64,000 bases of DNA, taken from NCBI RefSeq assembly GCF_034653355.1, contig NZ_JAYEER010000003.1:372001-436000 (forward strand), in the 5' to 3' direction. Shown in pieces: positions 19,571 to 29,944 of this stretch. The notes below the pieces were generated by a model. That model searched no databases and was not told where the DNA came from. It saw only the letters and a program-made list of their open reading frames with translations. The stretch's first letter is position 1, and each line of letters begins with the position of its first letter. A program made the translations under genes and the position numbers. This stretch comes from Nitrospirillum sp034653355 (GTDB lineage: Bacteria; Pseudomonadota; Alphaproteobacteria; Azospirillales; Azospirillaceae).

Positions 19571-20908
19571 TTAGGCCGCCTCTTCCTCATCGGGATCCTG
19601 CATCAGCTCTTCAGCCGACACGGACTTCTCCGTCACCTTAACCTGTCCCAGGATGAAGTCGACAACCTTGTCTTCAAAAACCGGGGCCCGCAGGCTTTCC
19701 ACCGCCTGGGGGTTGTTCTTGAAGAAGTCGAAAACCTCACGCTCCTGGCCCGGGTAACGCCGCACCTCGGCCAGCACGGCCTGGTTCAGCTCTTCCCTCG
19801 CCACCGTTATATTGTTCTTCTGACCGATCTCGGAAAGGACCAGGCCCAAACGAACACGACGGACGGCGATGTCGCGGTACTCCTTCCGGAGTTCCTCCTC
19901 GTCCTTGCCGGCGTCCTCGCCCGCGTCGCCGGCCTTCAGCTCGTCCTGCAGGCGCTTCCAGATCTGGTCGAACTCGATGTCGACCATGCCCTGCGGCACC
20001 TCGAAGCTATGCAGCTCGGCCAGTTGGTCCAACAGGGCGCGCTTGGCGCGCAGGCGGCTCATGACGGTGTAGTCACCGCCCAGGCGCTCACGGATGACGG
20101 TCTTCAGCGCGGCCAGGTCATCGAAGCCCAAGCCCTTGGCGAACTCGTCGTCGATGGTCGCCTCGACCGCCTGCTTCACTTCCTTCACGTCCACCTCGAA
20201 CACGGCGGCCTTACCGGCCAGCTCGGCGGCGTGGTAGCCCTCGGGGAAGGTGACATTGACGGTGCGGTGGTCACCGGCGCGCGTACCCTCCAGCTGTTCT
20301 TCGAAGGTGTCGATGAAGCTGCCGGAGCCCAGCTCCAGCTCATGGCCCTCGCCCTTCATGCCCGGGCGCTTCTCACCGTCGACGGAACCATCGAAGTCGA
20401 TGACGACGATGTCGCCCTTGGCGGCCGGACGGTCTTCGGTCAGGGGCGCGGAGGTCTTGCGGCCGGCGGCAATGCGGCCCACGGCCTCGTCGACCTGCTC
20501 GTCGGTGATCTCGACCACCGGCTTCTCGATGGCCACACCGCCGAGATCGGCGGGCTCGAATTCCGGCAGCACCTCGTAGGCCAGCTTGAACTCCAGGTCG
20601 CTGGCGCCTTCGACCTCGAACTTCACGATCTCGACCTTGGGCTGCAGGGCGGGACGCAGGCTGTGCTGCTCGACCACCTTGGCGGCGCTGTCGGACATGG
20701 CCTTGTCCAGCACCTCACCCATCACCGACTGCCCATAGCGCTGCTTCAGCACAGACATCGGCACCTTGCCCGGGCGGAAGCCCGGCATGCGCACGGTCTT
20801 GCCAATTTCCTTCAACTGGGCGTCCACGCGGCCGGCCACGTCGGCGGCGGGGATGACGACCGTGTATTCGCGGCGCAGGCCTTCGGTGCTGGTCTCGGTG
20901 ATGTTCAT
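19571..20908 (-). CDS. tig: trigger factor
   Basis: Ribosome-associated chaperone and prolyl isomerase, 445 residues from MNITETSTEGLRREYTVVIP. The ribosome-binding signature region (MPGFRPGKVPMSVLKQRYG) lies near residue 40. The FKBP-type domain spans about 150-240 and the helical chaperone C-domain follows. It is the first gene of the tig-clpP-clpX-lon block. The start is chosen by family fit. Confidence 0.97.
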   Translation of the reverse strand: MNITETSTEGLRREYTVVIPAADVAGRVDAQLKEIGKTVRMPGFRPGKVPMSVLKQRYGQSVMGEVLDKAMSDSAAKVVEQHSLRPALQPKVEIVKFEVEGASDLEFKLAYEVLPEFEPADLGGVAIEKPVVEITDEQVDEAVGRIAAGRKTSAPLTEDRPAAKGDIVVIDFDGSVDGEKRPGMKGEGHELELGSGSFIDTFEEQLEGTRAGDHRTVNVTFPEGYHAAELAGKAAVFEVDVKEVKQAVEATIDDEFAKGLGFDDLAALKTVIRERLGGDYTVMSRLRAKRALLDQLAELHSFEVPQGMVDIEFDQIWKRLQDELKAGDAGEDAGKDEEELRKEYRDIAVRRVRLGLVLSEIGQKNNITVAREELNQAVLAEVRRYPGQEREVFDFFKNNPQAVESLRAPVFEDKVVDFILGQVKVTEKSVSAEELMQDPDEEEAA

Positions 20909-21016
20909 GGGACTATTCGAACCTGTCTCTTTGATCGGCCCCGGATGCCGGCGTTCCCGGCCCCTGGGTGCCCGGGGCCGGACGGACCACGGGCGGTTGG
21001 GTTGATATCTCGTGCT

Positions 21017-21101
21017 TGGTGCGGGCGAAGGGACTCGAACCCCCACGACTTTCGTCACCGGAACCTAAATCCGGCGCGTCTACCAGTTCCGCCACGCCCG
21101 C
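21017..21101 (-). tRNA. tRNA-Leu (TAG)
   Basis: Class II cloverleaf on the minus strand: acceptor GCGGGCG/CGCCCGC, anticodon stem CCGGA/TCCGG with loop TTTAGGT (anticodon TAG), a long variable arm (TGACGAAAGTCGT), T-arm GGGGTTCGAGTCCC and encoded CCA (85 nt). Confidence 0.95.
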
Positions 21102-21446
21102 GGCCAAACCCGGCTCCAGGATCACTTGGGCGCCCGGTCCCAACGACCCGCCCCGCCGGCGCCGACGGCGCCAATAGGGAACAGGCATGGGAATAGCGCC
21201 CGGACCCTTCCAGGCGCCGTCCGATCTATAGCACCCGCGCACCCGCGTAAATAGGAATCTAGGCCAGGGGTGGGGCCTATCAAAGGGCTGAGCGCCGCGC
21301 ACCCCGCCCCCCGAACCAGGCCGACGGCGGCGGCCCTTTCAGGCGTCCCGGACGAATCACCCCGCGAAGCCGGCTTCCGGGGGCAACGCAGTGCTTGTTA
21401 TGCTGCTTCATCCGCCCCATCCGCAGCAGCCGAGGTTTCCCGCCGC

Positions 21447-22140
21447 ATGACCGCCGCCGCCACGACCGCCGCGTCGCCGACGCCCCTCACCCCCGATCTG
21501 CCCCGCCCCGCCCTGACCGCCGACCGGCTGCCCGGCCGGACCGGTGGATCTGGAACGGCTGGACCTGGACCGGCACGCCTCCGGCCTGTGGCGGGCCATT
21601 GGCCAGCATGCGGCCCTGTGGGACCATATCCCCGGCGGTCCCTTCGCCGAGCCCGACATCTTCACGCAGTGGCTGCGGGACCGCATTCCCAGGCCTGGCC
21701 AGACCATCTACGTCGTGATGGACAAGACCGGCGCGAAACCGACGCCAGCGGGCGTGCTGATCCTGCTCAACGCCAACCCGGACATGGGCACGGTGGAGAT
21801 GGGCCTGGTGTACGGCGCCGCCCTCAGCCGCAAGGTGACGGGGACGGAAGGCGTGTTCCTGCTGATCGACTACGCGCTGGGGCAGTCGGGCTACCGCCGG
21901 CTGGAATGGCGCTGCGGCCCGCCCAACGTCGCCTCCATCAAGGCCGCCCTGCGCTACGGCTTCACCCATGAGGGCCTGCTGCGCCAGACCCTGTGGCTGA
22001 AGGGCCGCAACTGGGACAGCAACGTCTTTTCCATTCTGGATGCGGAATGGCCCGCGCGCCGCCAGCGTCTGGCGGCCTGGTTGGTGCCCGGGAATTTCAC
22101 GAGCGACGGGACCCAAATCAAGGCGCTCGGGGAGTTTTGA
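21447..22140 (+). CDS. GNAT-family N-acetyltransferase (RimJ/RimL-like), probable N-terminal frameshift
   Basis: Acetyl-CoA-dependent acyltransferase. The intact part from the GTG at 21544 (198 residues) has the RimJ/RimL features EMGLVYGAALSRKVTGTEGVFLLIDYAL and GPPNVASIKAALRYGFTHEG. Family members carry an extra leader just before VDLERLDLDRH. That leader (MTAAATTAASPTPLTPDLP then ALTADRLPGRT) is present upstream in another frame, from the ATG at 21447. Removing one base near 21543 fuses the two into a 230-residue protein. Either the start is the GTG at 21544 or there is a one-base insertion. Confidence 0.75.
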
Positions 22141-22147
22141 GGGAGCG

Positions 22148-22183
22148 GGAGCCACCGGCGGCAGGCTTCAGACCGGTGGCTCC
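22148..22183. terminator. bidirectional terminator between convergent genes
   Basis: An 11-bp perfect stem (GGAGCCACCGG / CCGGTGGCTCC) with a 14-base loop fills the 53-base gap between the acetyltransferase and the convergent transketolase-family gene. Confidence 0.7.
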
Positions 22184-22193
22184 TGTATCCCAC

Positions 22194-24569
22194 CTACCCC
22201 AACAGCGCCTTGGCGCAGGCGTCCACGATGGCGTCGGCGTCCAAGCCTTGGGCCTGGTACAGGTCGGGGATGTCGGCGGACTGGCCGAACTTTTCCACAC
22301 CCAGGGCCGCCACCGCCTGCCCCCGCACCGAACCCAGCCAGGACAGGGTAGCCGGGTGGCCGTCGATGACCGTCACCAGCTTCGCGCCGGCCGGCAGGGC
22401 CGACAGCAGGCGATGGACATGGGCGTCCTGGCCACGTCCCGAGCGTTGCGCCGCCGTCCAGCCGGCATGCAGCCGGTCGGGCGAGGTCACCGCCAGCAGG
22501 CCGGCGCCGGGACAGTCCTCCAGCACCTGGGCGTGGGCCTCCAGCGCCTCGGGCGCCAGGGCGCCGCAGTAGACGATGGCGAATTCCGCGTCCGGCGCCG
22601 GGGGGCGCAGCCAGTAGCCGCCGGCGATGACCGCATCCCGGTCCAAACCCTGGTCCCGTTTCGGCTGGTCCACCTGGCGGGTGGTCAGGCGCAGATAGAG
22701 CGAGCCGCCGTCCGGCCGCTGCATGTGATCGAAGCCCCAGGCCATGATGGCCGCCAGCTCGTCCACATAAGCGGGCTCATAGCTGGAGACGTTGGGCAGG
22801 CCCATGCCGATCAGCGGCGTGGCGATGGACTGGTGGGCTCCGCCCTCCGGCGCCAGGGTGACACCCGAGGGGGTGGCCACCACCATGAAGCGGGCGTCCT
22901 GGTAGGCCGCGTAGTTCATGGCGTCCAGGCCGCGCTTGATGAAGGGATCGTACAGGGTGCCGATGGGCAGCAGCCGGGCGCCGAACAGGTCGTGGCTGAG
23001 GCCCAGGGCCGCCAGCATGAGGAACAGGTTGTGCTCGGCGATGCCCAACTCGATGTGCTGGCCGGCGGGGGCGCCGTGCCAGCGCTGGGCGGACACCACC
23101 TTCTGTTCCCGGAAGATGTCCTGCGTCTCATGCCTCGCGAACAGGCCGCGCCGGTTCACCCAGGGCCCGAGGTTGGTGGAGACGGTCACGTCGGGGGAGG
23201 TGGTGATGATGCGGGCGGCCAGGTCATCGTCACCCTTGGCGATCTCACCCAAAATCTTGCCGAAGCCCTCCTGCGTTGACATGCGGGCGCCCAGGTCCAC
23301 CGCCAGGGTGGGGGGCACCGGGATGGCGGCGCCCTTCAAGCGGCGGCTTCCCTTCTTTCCACCATCTGGGCCCGGACCGGTTCCTTGCGCGAACGGCACG
23401 CTGTCCAGGAAGGCGTCCAGCGCCGCCGGGTCGACGTCCAGCCCGGCGTGTCGATCCCATTCCTGGCCGTCCTTCAGCCCGCAGGCGGCCTTGAAGGCGG
23501 CCATCTGGTCCGGGTTCATCAGGCCGGAATGGTTGTCCTTGTGCCCCTGGAAGGGCAAGCCCCGGCCCTTGACCGTGTAGGCGATGAAACAGGCCGGGCG
23601 GTCGTCGGTGGTGCCGTGGAAGGTTTCCAGCAGGGTGGGCAGGTCATGGCCCGCCAGATTGGTCATGAGGATGCCCAGGGCCGCGTCGTCATGGGCGTCC
23701 AGGATGTGACGGATGCCGCGGGTGTCGCCCAAATCATGGGTCAGCGCCTCGCGCCAGGCGGCCCCGCCCTTGAAAGTCAGGGCGGAGTAGAGCTGGTTGG
23801 GGCAGGTGTCGATCCACTGGCGCAGGGCGTCGCCGCCCTCCTGCGCGAACGCGGCCTCCAGCTTCTTGCCGTACTTCAGGATCTGCACGTTCCAGTCCAG
23901 GGAGCGGAACATGCCCTCGATGGGCACCCACAGCCGATCCGACACCACGCTGTCCAGGCTCTGGCGGTTATAGTCGATGATCCACCAGGTGTTGCGCAGG
24001 TCGTGCTTCCAGCCCTCCAGCATGGCTTCGAAGACGTTGCCCTCGTCCATCTCGGCATCGCCCACCAGGGCGACCATGCGGCCCTCCGGCTGGTCCGACA
24101 GGCCCTTCAGGCGCACATAGTCCTGCACCAGGGAGGCGAAGGCGGTCACCGCCACGCCCAGGCCGACCGAGCCGGTGGAGAAATCCACGTCGTCGGTGTC
24201 CTTGGTGCGCGAGGGATAGCTCTGCGCCCCGCCCAGGGCGCGGAAACGCTCCAGCTTCTCCCGCGTCTGGCGGCCCAGCATGTACTGGATGGCGTGGAAG
24301 ACGGGGCTGGCGTGCGGCTTCACCGCCACCCGGTCCTGCGGCCGCAGCACGTCGAAATACAGCGCCGTCATGATGCTGGCCAGCGAGGCGCTGGAGGCCT
24401 GGTGGCCCCCCACCTTCAGCCCGTCGCGCGAGGGTCGGATGTGGTTGGCGTTGTGGATGGTCCAGGCCGACAGCCAGAGCACCTTGCGCTCCAGCGCCTC
24501 CAGCAGGCGGATCTTGTCGGGGTGGGTGGCCCGTGCGGTGAGGGCGGCGGTGGGGGCGGCGTCGGGCAT
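22194..24569 (-). CDS. transketolase-family thiamine-diphosphate enzyme, AceE-like (homodimeric E1 type)
   Basis: A 791-residue protein with the full three-domain ThDP architecture. The cofactor motif GDAEMDEGNVFEAMLEGW with NTWWIIDYNRQ near residues 175-210 resembles homodimeric pyruvate dehydrogenase E1 more than classical transketolase. HNANHIRPSRDGLKVGGHQA and the central GIAEHNLFLMLAALGLSHDL are further marks. It is probably an alpha-ketoacid dehydrogenase E1-like or transketolase-like enzyme; the true substrate cannot be read from the sequence. No E2/E3 genes are adjacent. Confidence 0.82.
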   Translation of the reverse strand: MPDAAPTAALTARATHPDKIRLLEALERKVLWLSAWTIHNANHIRPSRDGLKVGGHQASSASLASIMTALYFDVLRPQDRVAVKPHASPVFHAIQYMLGRQTREKLERFRALGGAQSYPSRTKDTDDVDFSTGSVGLGVAVTAFASLVQDYVRLKGLSDQPEGRMVALVGDAEMDEGNVFEAMLEGWKHDLRNTWWIIDYNRQSLDSVVSDRLWVPIEGMFRSLDWNVQILKYGKKLEAAFAQEGGDALRQWIDTCPNQLYSALTFKGGAAWREALTHDLGDTRGIRHILDAHDDAALGILMTNLAGHDLPTLLETFHGTTDDRPACFIAYTVKGRGLPFQGHKDNHSGLMNPDQMAAFKAACGLKDGQEWDRHAGLDVDPAALDAFLDSVPFAQGTGPGPDGGKKGSRRLKGAAIPVPPTLAVDLGARMSTQEGFGKILGEIAKGDDDLAARIITTSPDVTVSTNLGPWVNRRGLFARHETQDIFREQKVVSAQRWHGAPAGQHIELGIAEHNLFLMLAALGLSHDLFGARLLPIGTLYDPFIKRGLDAMNYAAYQDARFMVVATPSGVTLAPEGGAHQSIATPLIGMGLPNVSSYEPAYVDELAAIMAWGFDHMQRPDGGSLYLRLTTRQVDQPKRDQGLDRDAVIAGGYWLRPPAPDAEFAIVYCGALAPEALEAHAQVLEDCPGAGLLAVTSPDRLHAGWTAAQRSGRGQDAHVHRLLSALPAGAKLVTVIDGHPATLSWLGSVRGQAVAALGVEKFGQSADIPDLYQAQGLDADAIVDACAKALLG

Positions 24570-24740
24570 ACCGTGGTTTCTTCCCTATGGCGGGCGCCCG
24601 CGGCCGCGGGGGACGCGGGCGCCCAATCGTTGCCCAGGGTTATAGCCCCGGCCGCGCCGGGCCTGAAGTCCGGTATTTAAAAATTTGCCCCTTGAAAGTT
24701 TTTACGCCGCGCCGGGCGACCTTGCGCCACCGGGCGGCGC

Positions 24741-26651
24741 TCAGGCGTCCAGTGCCCCCGCTTCCCCATTCCCGCCATCCTCCAGCCCGCGCAGCACCTC
24801 CTCGATGGCGGCGCGCAGCACCTCGGGTAGATAGGGCTTGTGAATCAGGGCGCAGCCGGTGGCCGACGCCTCCTGGATGCGGGCGGGATCGGTGTCGCCG
24901 GTGACGATGATGCCGGGCAGATGGCGCCGCACCTCGTTACCCAGGCGGGCCACCAACTGCACGCCGTTCAAGGGGCCGGGCAGGCGGAAGTCGCTGATCA
25001 CCAGGCCGGGCAGGCGCACGGCGTCGCGGATGGTGGCCAGGGCGTCGTCCGACCCGGCGGCGGTGATGACGCGATAGCCCCAGCTTTCGATGATGGCGCC
25101 CAGGGCCATGCGTTGCAGGGCGTCATCCTCCACCGCCAGGATGGTACGGGGGTCGCTCTCGCGCTGGGCCGGGCGCTGGCCGTCGCGGGGAAAGGGCAGC
25201 GGGCCGTCCTTGGCGACGGGCGCCACCGCCACGGCCGGGGCCGCCGGCACGCAGGGAACCAGGATGGAGAAGACGGAACCGCGGCCGAGGGTCGAGCGCA
25301 CGGTGACGCTGGTGCCCAGCAGGCGGGCCATGCGGCGGACGATACCCAGCCCCAGACCCAGACCTTTGGTCCGGTCCCGCTCGGGATTGTTCAGCTGGAC
25401 GAAATCCTCGAACACCGTGTCCAGCTGGTCGGACGCGATGCCCATGCCGGTGTCCCATACCTGGACCAGCATGGACCGGCCCCGGCGGCGGGTGGAGACC
25501 AGGACGCGCCCGCCCCGGCCGGTGTAGCGGACGGCATTGCTCAGAAGGTTGCGCAGGATGCACTTCAACAGGACGGGGTCGGTGTCCGCCTCCTCCAGCG
25601 CCGCCTGCGGGCCGGTCTTGGCGCCAGGGCGCAGCCGGATGTCCACCCCGGCCTTCTCGGCATCGCCCCGGATGGCGCTGACCAAGCCGGCCATCGCCGC
25701 CTCAAGCCCGAAGCGCTGGGGGTTGACCGTGACCATGCCGGCGTCCAGCACCGACACGTCCAGCAGGGCGCGCAGCAGCTCCTCCCCCGCCGACAGCGCC
25801 TCGCCCATGCCGCCGATGAGCTTGCGGTCCAGGGCGTTGGCCAGGCCATTACCGGGCGCGGCGCTGGAAACAGCGCCACCGCCTGCGGCCGTGGTGGCCA
25901 CGGTGGCGCGGCCGTTGGCCGCCCGCTCGCTCAGCATGTTGTGGTAGAGCCGCATGGTCTGCAGCGGCTGGCGCAGGTCGTGGCTGATGGCCGCCAGGAA
26001 GACGGACTTGGCGCGGTTGGCCTTCTCCGCCTCTTCCGCCCGCGCCTGGCTTTCAGCCAAGGCGGCGCGCAGGGACTCATAGAGCTGGACGTTGGTCAGG
26101 GCCACGGCGGTGGAATGGGCCACCGCCTGCAGCAGCGCCACCTCCTCCGCCTTGGGCTCCCGCGCCGTCGCCCAATAGGCGCCAATGGCGGCCACCGGCT
26201 CGTCTGTGCGCACCGGCACCATCACCAGGCTTTTCACGAAGGTGGGGCGGTAAGCGTCGTGGGGGATGCGGTCGTCCCGATAGATGTCAGGGATGACCGC
26301 CGGCCTGCGGTTCAGCATGACCCAGCCGGAGATACAGGTGGACAGGGGGAAGCGCCTGCCCTTCCACAGCGGGCCGATGGCATCCTCATCCGCGTAGTGG
26401 CACAGGTCGCCGTCGCGCAGGACGAAGGTGACGCCGTCGGCACCGCTGAGCGCGCGGGCCGCCATGCGCACCACCACCATGACGCTGGGCACGTCACGGC
26501 AGAAGGACAGGGCCTGGACCAAGTCCACCAGATCGCCGACGGGGCCGTTGAAGGTGACGGGAGGGAAGGTGACGGGAAGAGAGGGCGCGGCCGGGCCGGG
26601 CGCCCGCCGCGCCGGAACCGCCTCCAAGGGCATCGCGTCTTTCCATCCCAT
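24741..26651 (-). CDS. hybrid sensor histidine kinase: GAF - HisKA - HATPase - receiver
   Basis: Soluble (no transmembrane segments) kinase of about 636 residues from MGWKDAMPLEAV. A GAF domain spans roughly residues 45-190, followed by a short coiled linker. The phosphoacceptor His is in FLAAISHDLRQPLQTM (residue 224). The HATPase shows NLLSNAVRYT, WDTGMGIASDQL and GLGLGLGIVRR. The C-terminal receiver (RTILAVEDD...) has the phosphoacceptor Asp in VISDFRLPG. The DHp region carries an Ala/Gly-rich insertion. It is an orphan, with no regulator gene adjacent. In-frame starts exist upstream to 26774. Confidence 0.88.
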   Translation of the reverse strand: MGWKDAMPLEAVPARRAPGPAAPSLPVTFPPVTFNGPVGDLVDLVQALSFCRDVPSVMVVVRMAARALSGADGVTFVLRDGDLCHYADEDAIGPLWKGRRFPLSTCISGWVMLNRRPAVIPDIYRDDRIPHDAYRPTFVKSLVMVPVRTDEPVAAIGAYWATAREPKAEEVALLQAVAHSTAVALTNVQLYESLRAALAESQARAEEAEKANRAKSVFLAAISHDLRQPLQTMRLYHNMLSERAANGRATVATTAAGGGAVSSAAPGNGLANALDRKLIGGMGEALSAGEELLRALLDVSVLDAGMVTVNPQRFGLEAAMAGLVSAIRGDAEKAGVDIRLRPGAKTGPQAALEEADTDPVLLKCILRNLLSNAVRYTGRGGRVLVSTRRRGRSMLVQVWDTGMGIASDQLDTVFEDFVQLNNPERDRTKGLGLGLGIVRRMARLLGTSVTVRSTLGRGSVFSILVPCVPAAPAVAVAPVAKDGPLPFPRDGQRPAQRESDPRTILAVEDDALQRMALGAIIESWGYRVITAAGSDDALATIRDAVRLPGLVISDFRLPGPLNGVQLVARLGNEVRRHLPGIIVTGDTDPARIQEASATGCALIHKPYLPEVLRAAIEEVLRGLEDGGNGEAGALDA

Positions 26652-26864
26652 GCCGACCGTCCCTGACACGCCTTTGGGGGCATACCGGTATGGCGAAACG
26701 CCACCGGGCCGGGCCACCGGTGAGAGCGGCCAGAGTGGACGATATGGGGGATTTCGCCAACTATTCCAGGCCATTCCCCAGGGGCTACCACCTCAGGTTA
26801 AGGGGAAGGCCGGGGCGGCGGAACCGCCCCAGGCCCTTGGGAACCGCGCCCCCATGGCCAGGAC

Positions 26865-29207
26865 TCAAAAGCTGACCTTGCCCCGGACGCCGAAGGTGCG
26901 CGGCGGACGGATGTTGGTGTAGGCGATGCCAGGCTTGAACATGTCCTGGTTGCCGCCGGTGAAGATCACCGCGTCCTCGACGTTGTTGACATAACCCGTG
27001 GCCGACCAGCCGCCCGAGGCCGCTGTGTAGGTCAGGCTGATGTTGGTGGTGGTGTAGCCGCCCTGGTACTCGGCCGCGATGAAGTCCATGCCCCAGTAGT
27101 AGCCGGAGGAGAATTGGCTATCGATGTTGGCGGCCAGCACCGCGCCGTCGGCCAAGTCGAAGTCATGCTCATAGCCCAGCGTTCCCGTCCACTTCGGGGC
27201 CCGGATCAGGCCCCGGCCGGAGCAGTCGACCATGCGGCCCGCCACGCCGGAGCGCACGGCGCTGGCCCCGATCTTACAGGTGGTGTTGAAGGGCAGGCTG
27301 CCGCCATTCAGCCAAGAGAAGAAACTGAAGCTGTCGTAGATGCTGTCCAGGTATTCCACATCCGCCGAGATCATGTCGCGCGGCGTCAGCTTGTATTTGG
27401 TGCTGACATCGAAGCCCTTGATGGTGGCGTCGCCGGCGTTGACGGTGATGCGGCCGGTGTTGCCCACGCCGTTGTCAACGACGGGCCCGAACAGGGTTTC
27501 CTGGTGGTTCTTGTACTTCCAATAGAAGGCCTCCAGGTTCAGCTGCAGCCGGTCATCGAAGAAGCGGTTCTTCGACCCCAGTTCGAAGGCCGTCAGCTTT
27601 TCCGGCGCGTAGCGATCGTAGGGCGCGTCGGACAGGATGTAGCCGCCCGACTTGAAGCCGGTGGAGGCCGTGAAATAGACCATGGACTTCGGGTTCAGGT
27701 CATACTGGAAACCGGCCTTCCAGTTGAACGCGTAGTAGGTCGTGGCGCCGATGTGCTCGGCCGGCGTCAGGCCCGCCAACGGATCGTTGCCGTTCAGCGT
27801 GAAGGAGGGGAGGCTCACGTTGCCGGGGAAGCCCGTGTAATCCACCGCGTGCTGGGACTTGTCCTCGATGGTGTAGCGCAGGCCGCCGATCAGGCGGAAG
27901 CTCTCCGTCACCGGCGCGGTGACGTCGCCGAAAGCGGCGTAGCTGCGGGTCTTCAGTTCGGGGAAATTGGCGTAAGTCAGGTTCACCAGCTGATTGACCC
28001 GGAAGTGGCTCTTGTCGTCCTCGTCAAAGAAGTAGAGGCCGGCCACCCATTTCAGCCAGCTGTCATCCTCCGATGACAGCCGCGCCTCGACGCTAGAGGT
28101 CAGGGTGTGGTCGGTCACGGCGTCGGAAAAGCCGGGGACCCAGGTGTAGTAGTCGTCCATAAGGTAACGGACGGCGGGAATGAAGGTCAGGTTGGCGAAG
28201 CCCAGGTCGCGCTCGAAATCCACCGAGGCGCCCATGTTGCGGATGTTCTGCCAGCCGGTGTCCTGCACCGGCAGCTGCGGCGCGCCGTTCTGCGCCAGCT
28301 TGAAGGCGTTGGCCTGGGCGGTCGACGCCCCCATCCACGGGTCGCTGGAATTCAGCACCTTGCCGTTCTGGTTCAGCAGGATGGTGCCCGCCCCCTTGCC
28401 CCCCAGGTGGGAGTAATCGACGCTGGCGAGGATGGAGGTGACGTCGTCCGGCTTGGCCAGGACCTGGACGCGGGCCGCCTGGGTCTTGTCGTCGTCGTAG
28501 CCATCGGACAGGTAACCGGAGTGCGAGGACACCATGACGGAGCCGCGCACGGCGACCTTGTCGTTCAGCGGCACGTTCAGGGCGGCGTTGGCCTTGACCA
28601 GGTCATAGCTGCCGAACTCGATTCCCGCCTCGCCGCCGACGCCGTCCGTATCGGGCTTCCTGGTGATGACGTTGATGGCGCCGCCGCTGGCGTTGCGACC
28701 GTAGAGCGTGCCCTGGGGGCCCTTCAGCACCTCCACCCGATCGATGTCGAAGAAGAAGCCGTTGAAGCCCGCGGGCTTGGCGATATAGACGCCGTCCACG
28801 TTCATGGCGATGGCGGATTCCGCGTACTGGTCGGTGGCGAAGTTGCCCACGCCGCGCAGGTAGACGTCGGCGACCGCGCCGCCGTAGGAGATTTGCAGGC
28901 CCGCCACCTGCTTCTGCAGGTCGGCGACGTTGTTCATGCCCTGGCGCTCCAGCGCCTCCCCCGTCACGGCCGTCACGGCCACCGGCGCCGACTGCAGGCT
29001 CTCGCGCCGGCGCAACGCGGTGACCACGATCTCGTCAAGCGCCGCGCTTTCCTTGTCCCCGCCGGGAGACGACTGGGGGGCCGCCTGCTGGGCCTGGGCC
29101 GGCCGGGCGCCGGGCGCCACGGCCGCCAACGCCGCCAAGGCCAAGGCGGCGGCGCCACCCGCCAAGTGCCGGCGCGTGGATGGACTGGTCACGGAATTCC
29201 GCTTCAT
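26865..29207 (-). CDS. TonB-dependent outer-membrane receptor
   Basis: 780 residues from MKRNSVTSPSTRRH. A signal peptide (AALALAALAAVAPGARPAQA) is followed by a TonB-box-like region DEIVVTALRRRESL, the plug domain (QGMNNVADLQKQVAGLQI; VEVLKGPQGTLYGRNASGGAIN) and the beta-barrel, ending in a terminal aromatic (RTFGVRGKVSF). It probably imports an iron chelate or other large substrate; the ligand is not evident. Receptors of this style are abundant in oligotrophic alphaproteobacteria. No TonB/ExbB genes are nearby. Confidence 0.9.
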   Translation of the reverse strand: MKRNSVTSPSTRRHLAGGAAALALAALAAVAPGARPAQAQQAAPQSSPGGDKESAALDEIVVTALRRRESLQSAPVAVTAVTGEALERQGMNNVADLQKQVAGLQISYGGAVADVYLRGVGNFATDQYAESAIAMNVDGVYIAKPAGFNGFFFDIDRVEVLKGPQGTLYGRNASGGAINVITRKPDTDGVGGEAGIEFGSYDLVKANAALNVPLNDKVAVRGSVMVSSHSGYLSDGYDDDKTQAARVQVLAKPDDVTSILASVDYSHLGGKGAGTILLNQNGKVLNSSDPWMGASTAQANAFKLAQNGAPQLPVQDTGWQNIRNMGASVDFERDLGFANLTFIPAVRYLMDDYYTWVPGFSDAVTDHTLTSSVEARLSSEDDSWLKWVAGLYFFDEDDKSHFRVNQLVNLTYANFPELKTRSYAAFGDVTAPVTESFRLIGGLRYTIEDKSQHAVDYTGFPGNVSLPSFTLNGNDPLAGLTPAEHIGATTYYAFNWKAGFQYDLNPKSMVYFTASTGFKSGGYILSDAPYDRYAPEKLTAFELGSKNRFFDDRLQLNLEAFYWKYKNHQETLFGPVVDNGVGNTGRITVNAGDATIKGFDVSTKYKLTPRDMISADVEYLDSIYDSFSFFSWLNGGSLPFNTTCKIGASAVRSGVAGRMVDCSGRGLIRAPKWTGTLGYEHDFDLADGAVLAANIDSQFSSGYYWGMDFIAAEYQGGYTTTNISLTYTAASGGWSATGYVNNVEDAVIFTGGNQDMFKPGIAYTNIRPPRTFGVRGKVSF

Positions 29208-29692
29208 GAACTGTCTCCCTCCCTGGGCGTGTTTTTGGTGCCGCGGACGGTCGCAGACCGGTTCCGGGCCTTTATTTGCTTGAGGCCGGCCAATGCGGCC
29301 GTTGCCTTGGTGTTGGGTGATTGATGCCGATGCGGAAGCAGGCCGCCACGCACGGCCAAGGAACCGGCGCCGGCACGGGCCGCCCATTTTCAGACGTCAC
29401 CCTGATACCGCCATCGCGGATGCCCTGATTACTTTGCGTCTGCGGCTTTATTTGTGCTCGTACACTGGTCGGCCAGCCACTGTTTTGATAGTTTCACTAT
29501 CCGGGAGGGCGATGCGACCGTCAATCTGGTATTGGCGATATTGACTATCGGCGCGCTGGATAGAAATGCCGCGTCAATCGCGCCCATGGAAGAACGCCCA
29601 GCACCCTGGGATTGGGCGCCGGGTCGGGAACCAGGGTTTCAAGGGAAGCGAACCGGGGGACGCCGGCGGGCAGTTCCGCCGGACCGCCACCG
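29208..29692. other. intergenic stretch upstream of the TonB-dependent receptor
   Basis: No convincing gene on either strand; base composition drops slightly in 29430-29560. It should contain the receptor promoter. No Fur-like or other known operator could be recognised by eye. Confidence 0.4.
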
Positions 29693-29944
29693 TCAGCTGG
29701 CGACCCGTTCGTTGAACAGGCGACTGAAGCTTTCGGCCGACAGGGTGCGCTGGTCCGGGGCGCAGCTGCCTTCGGGCAGGTTGTTGCGGACCATGAAGCG
29801 CACGTGGGGAATGTGGAAACTGTCCGTGGTGATGGTCAGCACCTCCGCCGTTTCCGTCACGCTGCCGGAAACGATGCGACGATACTGCGCCCCGACCTGC
29901 AACGGATCGTCCAGGCGCGACCGGCGGAAAAGAGAGAAGCCCAC
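29693..29944 (-). CDS. small hypothetical protein
   Basis: A predicted 83-residue protein, VGFSLFRRSRLDDPLQ..., ending NERVAS. The GTG at 29944 is chosen because AGGGGGG lies about 6 bases upstream. No family recognised. The sequence is mixed alpha/beta with a central RRIVSGSVTETAEVLTI segment. It stands alone between two long non-coding stretches. Confidence 0.5.
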   Translation of the reverse strand: MGFSLFRRSRLDDPLQVGAQYRRIVSGSVTETAEVLTITTDSFHIPHVRFMVRNNLPEGSCAPDQRTLSAESFSRLFNERVAS

